Below are positions 24,374 through 32,638 of a stretch of DNA of 64,000 bases, in pieces. Under the pieces are notes generated by a model. It saw only the letters and a list, made by a program, of their open reading frames with translations. It made no database searches and was not told the DNA's origin. Numbering within the stretch: position 1 is the first letter of the stretch; the number at the start of each line of letters is the position of its first letter. Source of the DNA: DYFC01 sp041658585 (GTDB lineage Bacteria; Nitrospirota; Thermodesulfovibrionia; Thermodesulfovibrionales; SM23-35); NCBI GenBank assembly GCA_041658585.1, contig JBAZZX010000002.1, positions 1 to 64,000 of the forward strand. Reading direction: 5' to 3'. The translations under genes were made by a program, and so were the position numbers.

Positions 24374-25441
24374 CTATTTCACCACTCCTGAATACTTGTA
24401 ATACGCCGCGCAGCTGCCTTCGGTGCTTACCATACAGGCGCCGACAGGGTGTTCGGGAGTGCATGTCTTTCCAAATAGTTTGCAGTCTGTGGGTATCTTT
24501 ATGCCTCTGAGCACCTGGCCGCACTGACAGCCTTTCGGTTCCTGTGAGTCAGGGACTTGAATATTCAGTATGCGGTTAATGTCCAAACGAGCTTTACTCG
24601 CTTTTAAAGCCAGACCGCTTCCCGGTATCACGCCGATACCCCTCCAGTTTGCGTCACAGGGTTCAAAGTATTCATTGATCAGGGTCACGGCCTTCCTGTT
24701 GCCTTCGGGTTTCACAACCCTCGTGTACTGGATCTCAACTGCCGCCCTGCCCTCAACCGTCTGGGTCATAAGCATCATAATAGAGGTCAGGATATCTTCC
24801 GCATCAAACCCGGTTACAACCGACGGTATTTTGTAATCGGACGCAAGAAATTCATAGGGAGCGGTCCCTATAATGGCGCTTACATGTCCGGGAAGAATAA
24901 AGCCGTCGATCTTTAAATCCGGAGAACTAAGCAATGCCTTGAGTGCAGGCGGCACAACTTTATGCGCGGAGTATATATAGAAATTCTTCGCTCCTGCCCT
25001 TTCTGCCTCAAAAAGGGTCCCGGCAATGGACGGCGATGTCGTTTCAAATCCGGTTGCAAAGAAAACTACTTTCTTGTCTTTATGCTTCAATGCAAGATCA
25101 AGGGCATCCATAGGTGAATAGACAATATGGATATTGGCGCCTTCGGCCTGTGCGTGAAAGAGTGATTGCCTTTTGCTGCCAGGCACCCTCATCATGTCGC
25201 CAAATGTGGTAAGCACAAAACCGTCTGTTTTAGAAATTGCCATAGCAATATCTACATCTTTGATGGGAGTTACACAGACAGGGCATCCGGGCCCGCTGAG
25301 AAGGCTTATCTCTTTTGGTATGACTCCTCTGATACCGTGTCTGAATATGGCAACGGTATGCGTCCCGCAAACCTCCATCAACTTAACGGGTCTGCCGATA
25401 GCTTTTGTAAGGCTGTGTATCCTCTCGATTATCTTTTGCAT
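24374..25441 (-). CDS. hypD: Hydrogenase maturation factor HypD
   Basis: The 355-residue FeS protein, with HypC, carries the Fe(CN)2CO unit. Diagnostic motifs are present: EVCGTHTVAIFRHG, LLSGPGCPVCVT (substrate-iron Cys), GFETTSPSIA, PGHVSAIIG, and the C-terminal [4Fe-4S] cysteines (CQCGQVLRG, DCKLFGKTC, PVGACMVSTEGSCAAYYKY). It begins 34 bases after hypF. HypC, its obligate partner, is not encoded nearby. Confidence 0.96.
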   Translation of the reverse strand: MQKIIERIHSLTKAIGRPVKLMEVCGTHTVAIFRHGIRGVIPKEISLLSGPGCPVCVTPIKDVDIAMAISKTDGFVLTTFGDMMRVPGSKRQSLFHAQAEGANIHIVYSPMDALDLALKHKDKKVVFFATGFETTSPSIAGTLFEAERAGAKNFYIYSAHKVVPPALKALLSSPDLKIDGFILPGHVSAIIGTAPYEFLASDYKIPSVVTGFDAEDILTSIMMLMTQTVEGRAAVEIQYTRVVKPEGNRKAVTLINEYFEPCDANWRGIGVIPGSGLALKASKARLDINRILNIQVPDSQEPKGCQCGQVLRGIKIPTDCKLFGKTCTPEHPVGACMVSTEGSCAAYYKYSGVVK

Positions 25442-25475
25442 TGTCGACTCCTTCTATAGAAATATTCTAATTCCC

Positions 25476-27890
25476 CTACTCAATCCCTGCCTTTATCCTC
25501 TCCCTTATTATATACGCCTGGCCGAGAGATATTCCCGCATCATTAGTTGGGACCTTATCATGTATATGAACTTTCATGCCTTTTGACAGGAGTCTGTCAA
25601 CCGTCCTTTCAAGAAGATACATATTCTGGAAAACCCCTCCGCACAGGGCCACATCTTTCAGATTATACAAGGATGAAAGTTTTTCAACTACCCTTGTGAT
25701 AGCAGTCACGACAGAGTTATGGAACTTTGATGATATAATACCTTTATCCACTCCCTTTTGCATATCCTCAATGATGCTCAGCAGAGCCGGAGAAAAATCG
25801 ACCTCCATTGTATCCCAGGATTTTATATCAACAGGGTAGTCATCGGCAATATCAGGTCTTGCTGCGGCTTCAAGTGCGATTGCAGCCTCTCCCTCAAAGG
25901 TGCTCTTATCACATATGCCCATCAGGGCGGATACGGCGTCGAATAACCTTCCCGCGCCGGATGAAAGAGGCGAGAACTGTTTTTTATCTATAATATTCAG
26001 AATATCCTTTATTTTATGCTCACCGTATCTTTTGATAAAACCTGTGGATTCGAGATATTCTCCGGTCTTGTCTCCGGCGCAGTCTTTGATATAACTTACC
26101 GCTATCCTCCAGGGTTCTTTTAAAGCTCCTTCTCCGCCCGGCAGCGGAATATTTTTCAGATGTCCTGCCCTTTTAAAACCCTTTATATCGGCGATTAGAA
26201 ATTCCCCGCCCCAGAGGTTCCCGTCCGTGCCGTATCCAGTGCCGTCGAAGGCAACCCCTATGATCTTGTCCTTGAGGCCCTTTTCAGCCATAATTGAGCC
26301 GACATGGGCATAGTGATGCTGGACAGGGATCTTCTTTATGCCTTCCTGTCTTAATGCCCATTGAGTAGAAAGATACATGGGGTGAAGATCATATACAAGC
26401 GCTACAGGATTCACCCTGTAGACGTCTTTCAGGTTCCTGAGACTTTCTTCAAAGAATTGTAGTGTCTCATAGTTTTCCATGTCCCCGATATGCTGGCTTG
26501 GTATGGCAAAACTCCCTTTTGTGAGCGTGAATATATTTTTCATGTCAGCGCCGCAACCCAATACCTCCGGCCCATCTTCATGAAGCTGAATCGGATCAGG
26601 GACATATCCCCTTGAACGACGGACAAAGTATGTCAGCGATTGTGGTACGCGGGTTGTCAATTGTGATTTTTGGCTATTGACTATCGACTGTTGACTGATG
26701 ACTTTGACGACCGAGTCATCCACCCGCATAAAGATGTCCCTGTTGTGAACAAGAAAAGCCTCGGCAATATCGGAAAGTTTTGATACAGCCTCATCGTTGT
26801 CGATAACAATCGGCTCCTCGGAAATATTTCCGCTTGTCATAACCAAAGCATCAAAATTAGGTACAAGGGATGAAGAGGAATAATAAAACAGCAAATAATG
26901 CAAAGGTGTATACGGCAGCATAAAGCCGATGCAGGGGTTGTTCGGAGATACTGCATCCGGAAGGTTATTCGGCAATTTTTTCAGCAGGACGATCGGCCTT
27001 CTGTTTGAAGTTAAAACTTCCTCTTCTTCCCTGGAAACTTCACAAAACTTTCTGATGGTCTCGATATCAGGGCACATGAGCGCAAAAGGCTTATTGCTCT
27101 TTCTCTTTTTCAGCCGCAGTTTCTCAACGGCCTCTTTGTTTGTAGCGTCACAGGCGATATGAAAACCGCCGAGACCTTTCACGGCAAGGATAGCTCCCTG
27201 CTTGAGAAGCATAATTGTTTCTTCTATCGGGTTTTGTATTTTGTTTGGACTTTTGACTTTCTGATTTTTAATTTTTAATTTTGTCGCCCCAGGCGACTCG
27301 CTGAGGTGAGATTTCTGAATTTTATATTTCAATTCAACCTTCGGCCCGCATACAGGGCATGCATTAGGCTGAGCATGAAATCTCCTGTCCTGCGGGTCAT
27401 GGTATTCTCTGCTGCAATCAGAGCACAATTTAAAAACCGACATCGTGGTATTTGGTCTGTCATATGGGACCGATTTTGTTATTGTATATCTCGGCCCGCA
27501 GTTGGTACAGTTTATAAACGGATACAGATATCGCCTGTCATGTTCATCGAGCATCTCCCGGAAGCAGTCTTTGCATATGGACACATCCGGAGAAACAAGG
27601 GTGAAGCTGCCCTCGTCCCTGCTTTCTCTTATCTCGAAATCCTTATAGCCTTGATAGGGGATTGAGACGACCTCTACGCTCATTATCTGCGACAAAGGCG
27701 GAGCGTCTCTGGTGAGCCGGTCAATAAAGGCGCCGCTTTCCTTGCCTTCTATCTCGATCATAACGCCTTTTGACGAGTTTATGACAAAGCCTTTAAGATT
27801 CAGCGCGTTGGCGAGGTTGTACACAAAGGGCCTGAAACCCACTCCCTGTACAATGCCTTTAACTGATAGCCGTGTTCCGGTCCTTTTCAT
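25476..27890 (-). CDS. hypF: Carbamoyltransferase HypF with two in-frame repeat-like insertions
   Basis: The 804-residue enzyme makes the thiocarbamate on HypE from carbamoyl phosphate. Domains in order: acylphosphatase (GIVQGVGFRPFVYN), zinc fingers (CKDCFREM, CTNCGPRY, CSDCSREYHD, CPVCGP), YrdC domain (GAILAVKGLGGFHIACDAT), and the Kae1-like C-terminal domain (HHYAHVGSIMAE, VAFDGTGYGTDGNLWGGEF, CGGVFQN). All catalytic landmarks are intact. Two linkers are longer than usual. After CPVCGPKVEL there is a Lys/Gln/Asn-rich stretch containing ATKLKIKNQKVK (about 27227-27335). After MRVDDSVVKV there is SQQSIVNSQKSQLTTRVPQS (about 26644-26715). Their DNA looks like AT-rich intergenic repeats. Upstream is a terminator that separates it from hypB. 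Confidence 0.95.
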   Translation of the reverse strand: MKRTGTRLSVKGIVQGVGFRPFVYNLANALNLKGFVINSSKGVMIEIEGKESGAFIDRLTRDAPPLSQIMSVEVVSIPYQGYKDFEIRESRDEGSFTLVSPDVSICKDCFREMLDEHDRRYLYPFINCTNCGPRYTITKSVPYDRPNTTMSVFKLCSDCSREYHDPQDRRFHAQPNACPVCGPKVELKYKIQKSHLSESPGATKLKIKNQKVKSPNKIQNPIEETIMLLKQGAILAVKGLGGFHIACDATNKEAVEKLRLKKRKSNKPFALMCPDIETIRKFCEVSREEEEVLTSNRRPIVLLKKLPNNLPDAVSPNNPCIGFMLPYTPLHYLLFYYSSSSLVPNFDALVMTSGNISEEPIVIDNDEAVSKLSDIAEAFLVHNRDIFMRVDDSVVKVISQQSIVNSQKSQLTTRVPQSLTYFVRRSRGYVPDPIQLHEDGPEVLGCGADMKNIFTLTKGSFAIPSQHIGDMENYETLQFFEESLRNLKDVYRVNPVALVYDLHPMYLSTQWALRQEGIKKIPVQHHYAHVGSIMAEKGLKDKIIGVAFDGTGYGTDGNLWGGEFLIADIKGFKRAGHLKNIPLPGGEGALKEPWRIAVSYIKDCAGDKTGEYLESTGFIKRYGEHKIKDILNIIDKKQFSPLSSGAGRLFDAVSALMGICDKSTFEGEAAIALEAAARPDIADDYPVDIKSWDTMEVDFSPALLSIIEDMQKGVDKGIISSKFHNSVVTAITRVVEKLSSLYNLKDVALCGGVFQNMYLLERTVDRLLSKGMKVHIHDKVPTNDAGISLGQAYIIRERIKAGIE

Positions 27891-27961
27891 TTTTCTTCAG
27901 GGTCGATGTTATATTCCGCTAACCAGGATAATACAATAGCGAACAATACAACAATCCCTTC

Positions 27962-28003
27962 AAAAAAAAACGGGTTCAGATGTTGTTTTTAAACCTGAAC
28001 CCG
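27962..28003 (-). terminator. Intrinsic terminator between hypB and hypF
   Basis: On the minus strand CGGGTTCAG pairs with CTGAACCCG (9 bp) and is followed by nine T. It ends transcripts from hypA-hypB and implies that hypF and downstream genes use a promoter in the 70 bases before 27890. Confidence 0.88.
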
Positions 28004-28041
28004 AATCACAATGTATCTGAAACCTTAGCCTTTTGAGTTTT

Positions 28042-28689
28042 TTATTTCTTCACAATTGTTAACAACCAGTTCACCCAATCGCCGATCCCTTCGCCAGTCC
28101 TGCAGGACACATCAAATATCTTCAATTTCGGGTTGAGGGACAGGGAGTCTTTCCTCATTTTTTCCAGATCGGCATTGGTATACGGGAGGAGATCAATTTT
28201 ATTTAAAAGTAATGCTGTTGATTCCTGGAACATCAAAGGATATTTAAGAGGTTTGTCATGGCCCTCGGCTATGCTGAGTAGCATGACCTTTATGTCTTCG
28301 CCGACCTTGAACTCGGCAGGACAGACGAGATTGCCTACATTCTCGATGAAAAGTATATCAATATCCCTGAGAGGCAGATCATTCATCACCTCTCTGATCA
28401 TGTTTGCATCCAGGTGGCACGCTCCGCCGGTGTTTATCTGAACAACAGGTATGCCGAGGTTTTCAATCCTCTGCGCGTCATCGGTTCCGGCAATGTCGCC
28501 TTCTATAACGCCAAGCCTGAGTCTGCCGTTTATCTCCTTTATCGTCCTCTCTAAAACAGACGTCTTGCCGGCACCCGGAGCGCTCATAAGATTGATGACA
28601 TAAACACCTGCTTCCCGGAAAATGTCTCTGTTTTCGGCGGCAAGCCTCTCATTCGCCTCAAGGATATTCGTTACAACCTTAACCTTCAT
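28042..28689 (-). CDS. hypB: Hydrogenase nickel-incorporation GTPase HypB
   Basis: The 215-residue SIMIBI GTPase delivers nickel with HypA. The P-loop reads SAPGAGKTSVLE, followed by GVIEGDIAGTDDAQRI, a Cys/His metal site (TGGACHLDA), FIENVGNLVCPAEF and the specificity motif LLNKIDLLPY. The His-rich nickel-storage N-terminus found in some HypB proteins is absent. Its start overlaps the hypA stop by one base, showing coupling. Confidence 0.97.
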   Translation of the reverse strand: MKVKVVTNILEANERLAAENRDIFREAGVYVINLMSAPGAGKTSVLERTIKEINGRLRLGVIEGDIAGTDDAQRIENLGIPVVQINTGGACHLDANMIREVMNDLPLRDIDILFIENVGNLVCPAEFKVGEDIKVMLLSIAEGHDKPLKYPLMFQESTALLLNKIDLLPYTNADLEKMRKDSLSLNPKLKIFDVSCRTGEGIGDWVNWLLTIVKK

Positions 28690-29033
28690 TAAAAAACCTC
28701 CATCTCATCAATATTTAGTTCCCGTCCCGTATCTATCCGCAGAGACAGGTGGCCGCATTTCGGACATGTTATGACGTACGCATCATCAACGGAGAAATCA
28801 CTGCTGCATCCGTTGCAGTAACCGCTTACAGGGATTTCATCGATAATCAGAACAGCTTTCTCGGCTATGGTGCCGACCTTCATGGCTTCAAAAGCAAAAA
28901 GGAGGGAATCCGGCATTACACCGGCAGCCTTTCCTATCTTCACTTTTATTGATTCAATGCCTGTATAACCTCGCTTCTTACAGTTCTCTATAGCTATATC
29001 GAGAATACCCTGGGTTATACCGACTTCATGCAT
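28689..29033 (-). CDS. hypA: Hydrogenase nickel metallochaperone HypA
   Basis: The 114-residue protein starts MHEVGITQGILDIA with the essential nickel ligand His2 and Glu3. The zinc site is CNGC...CPKC (residues about 73-93). It overlaps the YtxH-like gene upstream (8 bases) and hypB downstream (1 base), so all four belong to one transcript with the 29343-29744 gene. The function is nickel donation to the large subunit, together with HypB. Confidence 0.97.
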   Translation of the reverse strand: MHEVGITQGILDIAIENCKKRGYTGIESIKVKIGKAAGVMPDSLLFAFEAMKVGTIAEKAVLIIDEIPVSGYCNGCSSDFSVDDAYVITCPKCGHLSLRIDTGRELNIDEMEVF

Positions 29034-29346
29034 TCTCTTCTTTTGAAAACCTCTCTTTCTCTTTTTCGTATGCCTCTTTCCCCGCTTCGATAGCCGAAGA
29101 TAGTATGGTTTTTTTCTCTTCGTAAAGCTCTTTACCCTTGTCGATGCCGCTTGTTACTTTCTCTTTCACATCTTCCACATAATCCACGGCTTTCTCTTTG
29201 ACGTCTTCGGTGAACTGTCTTATCTTCTGACGTGTTTCACGGCCCGACTGGGGCGCTAAAAGCAGCGCAAAGCCCGCGCCTACGACTCCTCCGAGTATAA
29301 AGGAAAGAAAGATACTACCTGTGCCATATCCGCATTCATCTCTCAT
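29026..29346 (-). CDS. YtxH-domain small membrane-associated protein
   Basis: The 106-residue protein has one N-terminal membrane helix (IFLSFILGGVVGAGFALLLA) followed at once by PQSGRETRQKIRQ and a charged amphipathic tail with repeated VDYVEDVKEKV-type heptads. This is the YtxH layout (often called gas-vesicle or stress-associated). Function is unknown. It overlaps both neighbours by a few bases and probably acts with the DUF948-like protein. Its grouping with hypAB looks like operon history rather than hydrogenase biology. Confidence 0.8.
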   Translation of the reverse strand: MRDECGYGTGSIFLSFILGGVVGAGFALLLAPQSGRETRQKIRQFTEDVKEKAVDYVEDVKEKVTSGIDKGKELYEEKKTILSSAIEAGKEAYEKEKERFSKEENA

Positions 29347-29744
29347 TTTCCGCCTCCTATCCTTGAAAAAAGATTACTCATTAAAACTCCCATGCCTGCT
29401 TTCACGCCGGCCCTGAGACCGGAAGCCTTCATCGCCGCCAATGACGTTACAGTGCTTATGAGGCCGCTTACATGACTGACGTTTTCGCCTACATCTCTGA
29501 CCGATTTTGACAAAACCTTTACGTCCGACGTTACCTCATTTATATCGTCGGTTACATTTCTCAAACTCCTTAAGGTCTGCTGCAATTCCTCAAGGGTCGG
29601 GTTAAGATTGTCCTCTGTCGTTTTCAATAATTCATTGACCGAGCGGACAGTCTTCTTCAGTTCGATAATAAGGGATATAATATAACCGGCAAGTGCAACT
29701 GCGGCTATTGCAATTATTCCCAGCCAAATGTTGTTCCAATCCAT
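29343..29744 (-). CDS. DUF948-like membrane protein
   Basis: From ATG 29744 the protein has 133 residues: a membrane helix (NIWLGIIAIAAVALAGYIIS) and a long coiled-coil region (LKKTVRSVNELLKTTEDNL, then RSLRNVTDDINEVTSDVKVL) typical of DUF948 proteins, which often precede YtxH genes. The longer frame to 29783 would add 13 residues. 29744 is preferred because a near-perfect extended -10 lies just upstream, which would make the transcript nearly leaderless. The function is unknown. Confidence 0.75.
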   Translation of the reverse strand: MDWNNIWLGIIAIAAVALAGYIISLIIELKKTVRSVNELLKTTEDNLNPTLEELQQTLRSLRNVTDDINEVTSDVKVLSKSVRDVGENVSHVSGLISTVTSLAAMKASGLRAGVKAGMGVLMSNLFSRIGGGK

Positions 29745-29750
29745 GATGAT

Positions 29751-29759
29751 ATTATACCA
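29751..29759 (-). promoter_or_regulatory. Extended -10 promoter element for the DUF948-YtxH-hypAB operon
   Basis: On the minus strand TGG-TATAAT matches the extended -10 consensus. No good -35 lies at standard spacing. The predicted start of transcription is at or next to the ATG at 29744. Confidence 0.35.
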
Positions 29760-29811
29760 GAATAAATAATGAGTTAGAAGCAAATTATATTTTATGGTAT
29801 CCTAATAACTC

Positions 29812-30900
29812 ATGAATGACGCTTTTTATATAAAGCGGACCCTCAGTCTTGCAAAAAAGGCCGTGGGGATGACGAGCCCCAATCCGATGGTCGGCGCCGT
29901 ACTTGTTAAAGACGGGGAGATAATAGCCGCGGATTTTCACAGGAAACCCGGAACGCCCCATGCCGAAGCCCTTGTTCTATCAAAATCCGGCGGAAAGGCT
30001 GCCGGCGCAACATTGTATGTGAATCTCGAACCCTGCTGCCATACCGACAAAAGGACCCCGCCGTGTACAAAGGCCATCATCAATGCAGGCGTCAGGAGGG
30101 TGGTAGCTGCAATGACTGATCCGAATCCCAGGGTGTCGGGCATGGGGCTTAGGGAGCTTGCAAAGGCAGGGATAGAGGTTACGTCAGGCATCCTTGAACA
30201 AGAAGCCATGCGCCTGAACGAATTCTACATCAAATATATAACCACAGGGAAACCCTTTGTAATTCTGAAAGCAGCCATGACCCTTGACGGCAAAATCGCC
30301 ACTCCGGAAGGCCGGTCAAAATGGATTACAGGTGAAAAGGCGCGAAGGACCGTGCACCGTTTGAGAAGTAGTGTGGACGCCGTTATGACTGCTATCGGTA
30401 CGGTAAAAGCCGATGACCCCGGTCTAACAGCAAGGATTAAAGGCGGCAAAAATCCAATACGGATCGTTATAGATCCAAACCTCGAAACACCTCTCAACTC
30501 AAAAATCCTGCAGACTCCTCCGGAAACAATTTTTGTCGCAAACGAAAACAGCAATAGACAACGGTATTCTGAAATACCGGGCATTCACATAATCTATTTC
30601 AAAAATAAACTTGATTTGCATTGGCTGCTCGCAAAACTCGGGGAACGGCAGATTACATCAGTGCTGACAGAAGGAGGTTCGTCCTTAAACGCCCATGCCC
30701 TCGAAGACGGGATCGTCGACAAAGTCATGTTCTTCATTGCCCCCAAAATCATCGGCGGAAAAGACTCGTTTCCAGTCGTGGGAGGAAAAACCTTCAGAAG
30801 ACTCGAAGAAGCCCATGCCATAAAGGATGTAACGGTAAAAAAACTCGGGGAAGATATACTCGTAGAGGGGTATATCAAAAACTGCGAATGTCCAAAATAA
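29812..30900 (+). CDS. ribD: Bifunctional riboflavin deaminase/reductase RibD
   Basis: The 362-residue protein has the zinc deaminase domain (HAEALVLSKSGG and LEPCCHTDKRTPPC, residues about 1-145) and the NADPH reductase domain (KAAMTLDGKIATPEGRSKWI, TEGGSSLNAHAL, FFIAPKIIGGKDS). It performs the second and third steps of riboflavin synthesis. The final eight codons (IKNCECPK) overlap the left end of an inverted-repeat element (30877-31031), which also supplies the stop codon. The gene is divergent from the 29744 operon. No rib partners follow. Confidence 0.95.
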   Translation: MNDAFYIKRTLSLAKKAVGMTSPNPMVGAVLVKDGEIIAADFHRKPGTPHAEALVLSKSGGKAAGATLYVNLEPCCHTDKRTPPCTKAIINAGVRRVVAAMTDPNPRVSGMGLRELAKAGIEVTSGILEQEAMRLNEFYIKYITTGKPFVILKAAMTLDGKIATPEGRSKWITGEKARRTVHRLRSSVDAVMTAIGTVKADDPGLTARIKGGKNPIRIVIDPNLETPLNSKILQTPPETIFVANENSNRQRYSEIPGIHIIYFKNKLDLHWLLAKLGERQITSVLTEGGSSLNAHALEDGIVDKVMFFIAPKIIGGKDSFPVVGGKTFRRLEEAHAIKDVTVKKLGEDILVEGYIKNCECPK

Positions 30901-31031
30901 ATCTATTTAACTCGATAAATTTATTTAAAAAGATATTCCATGGTAATTGCATAAAAATAATTTGGTAACACATCTATATAAGTACACTATGGTATCGAAA
31001 ACTAAATTTATTTTGGACATCCGCAGTTTTT
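30877..31031. mobile_element. MITE-like element, family 2, inserted in the 3' end of ribD
   Basis: AAAACTGCGAATGTCCAAAA (from 30877) is inverted as TTTTGGACATCCGCAGTTTTT (to 31031), giving terminal repeats of about 25 bp. The 155-bp element has no gene. A deletion derivative is at 37421-37455. Confidence 0.7.
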
Positions 31032-31080
31032 CAGACAGTTTAATTGAATTTTTCGGATTAAACTAAAATAACTTCTCAAA

Positions 31081-31250
31081 ATGAAAGGCAGATATGATAA
31101 AAAAAGCTTTTAGGCGACTCCTTAATGCACTATTAACACTGTTCGATATGCATTTATCTAAAATACACATTATGTTAAAAGTGCCGTCAGGTGAATATGG
31201 ATTATCTTTTGTCGCGTTCTAAATGTTTTTTTATCATATCTGCCTTTCAT
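31081..31250. mobile_element. MITE-like element, family 3, copy A
   Basis: ATGAAAGGCAGATATGATAA (31081) and its inverted match TTATCATATCTGCCTTTCAT (to 31250) bound 170 bp. Copy B at 34030-34196 is the same element in opposite orientation. The interior shares GGTGAATATGG and GCATTTATCTAAAAT. Confidence 0.8.
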
Positions 31251-31317
31251 GCTATGCGACTGATGAGTTAATTATCCAAATCATCGTTGACATATCCGCC
31301 GGTTACTGGTAAATTGA

Positions 31318-32562
31318 ATGATTATGACTGAGAAAACAATATTAGTAATCGATACTGACGCCGAGACTTCTCAGCGGGTCAAATCAATCCTTGAATCCGA
31401 AGGCTATACCGTCCATAACTCAGCCGGCAGAAACGACAGTATTTCCGCAGCCGTAAAAATAAAGCCTTCCCTGATATTCATCAATATCGCCATGCGGGAC
31501 ACCAGCGGGCTGGAAATAGCCAAGGGCATACACGAAACGGAATCTCTGAAAGACGTCCCTATAATTATCATCACCCCTCACGGCGGCACAATAGAGCCGC
31601 GCTACACAGCCATGTACGGCATTGTTGATTTCATCAAAAAAGCCTTCAGTCCGGAAGAACTTATCTCCAAAACCATAGACGTCGTTGAAATGAAATCTCC
31701 GGATCAACCGGCAGTCGGAGAAATACTTCCCGTACAGGCGCATGAACAGGAAGCCGCCGCGCTTCCGCCTTATGAAGAGCCGGTTTTTAAAAAGCTTCAG
31801 GCGGAAGAAATACCTGCCACGGGAATAGTCCCTCTTCAAGTCGCGGGAAAAGATGCTTTTTCAGATATTTCTGAAAAGACAACGACGGAAATTATACCTG
31901 AACATCAAAAAGAAGCCGCGCACGAAGGTCTTTCGGAAAAGCCTGTGCCGGAATACATTCGGGAGCCGGAAGCGGTTGAGAGCGAAGAACCTGCGGGAAA
32001 AAGTGGATCGGATATCCATTCGACGGAACCCGAGGTTGCCCTGCCTGATGAAGAAATCTATGAGAATATATCAGAGACTGTCGGGAGCAAACCCGGACGT
32101 AGAAACATGACCCTTGTTCTCTTTATTATCCTTGTCATTACTGCAGCCGGAGCAGGGTTTTATTTCTATACCGATTCATCCGGGAAGCCGGAGACACTGC
32201 AACCTGCGCCTGTAAAATCTCCTCAGCCCATCATACAGGAAGCGCAAAAAGTCGAGCCGACGCGTGAACAGCAGGAAGCTAAGAAGGAGATAGCGTCTGC
32301 GGAAAAAAAGAAACCTTTTTATTCCGTTCAGCTCGGGATATTTAAAAAGGAGACAAATGCCTCCGCACTTGTAAAACACTTTACCAAACTCAACTACAAA
32401 ACCTTTTCTTACAAGACCATCGGAAAAAATAAGAAAGCCCTTTACAGGGTCCTCATCGGAAGTTTCGACAACAAAAAGGAAGCCGACGCCCTGGCAAAGA
32501 CTATCATGTCAAAAGAGAACACAAAAGCACTTATCTTCCGGGAATCGGGCAAACCGCTATAA
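31318..32562 (+). CDS. Receiver-like / transmembrane / SPOR fusion protein
   Basis: The 414-residue protein has an N-terminal receiver fold (KTILVIDTDAETSQRVKSIL, residues about 4-120), an acidic linker, one membrane helix (MTLVLFIILVITAAGAGFYF, about 262-282) and a C-terminal SPOR domain (FYSVQLGIFKKETNASALVK, about 333-410). SPOR domains bind septal peptidoglycan. The phosphoacceptor position reads LIFINIAMRD, with Asn where Asp is expected, so it cannot be phosphorylated normally; the conserved Lys (DFIKKAF) remains. The receiver would be cytoplasmic and SPOR periplasmic. A division-site sensor or scaffold is a plausible inference. Confidence 0.85.
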   Translation: MIMTEKTILVIDTDAETSQRVKSILESEGYTVHNSAGRNDSISAAVKIKPSLIFINIAMRDTSGLEIAKGIHETESLKDVPIIIITPHGGTIEPRYTAMYGIVDFIKKAFSPEELISKTIDVVEMKSPDQPAVGEILPVQAHEQEAAALPPYEEPVFKKLQAEEIPATGIVPLQVAGKDAFSDISEKTTTEIIPEHQKEAAHEGLSEKPVPEYIREPEAVESEEPAGKSGSDIHSTEPEVALPDEEIYENISETVGSKPGRRNMTLVLFIILVITAAGAGFYFYTDSSGKPETLQPAPVKSPQPIIQEAQKVEPTREQQEAKKEIASAEKKKPFYSVQLGIFKKETNASALVKHFTKLNYKTFSYKTIGKNKKALYRVLIGSFDNKKEADALAKTIMSKENTKALIFRESGKPL

Positions 32563-32638
32563 GATTTTAAGAACAATTTCTTTTCTCCCTTGATCCGCCT
32601 CAGACACAGGGGTTTTAGTTTATTGTAAAATAAAAGAT

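Noticed and set aside
22168..28689. HypX or another CO-producing enzyme in the hyp cluster
   Set aside because: No formyl-transfer or enoyl-CoA hydratase-like domain is present; only the CFeSP-like protein is unusual.
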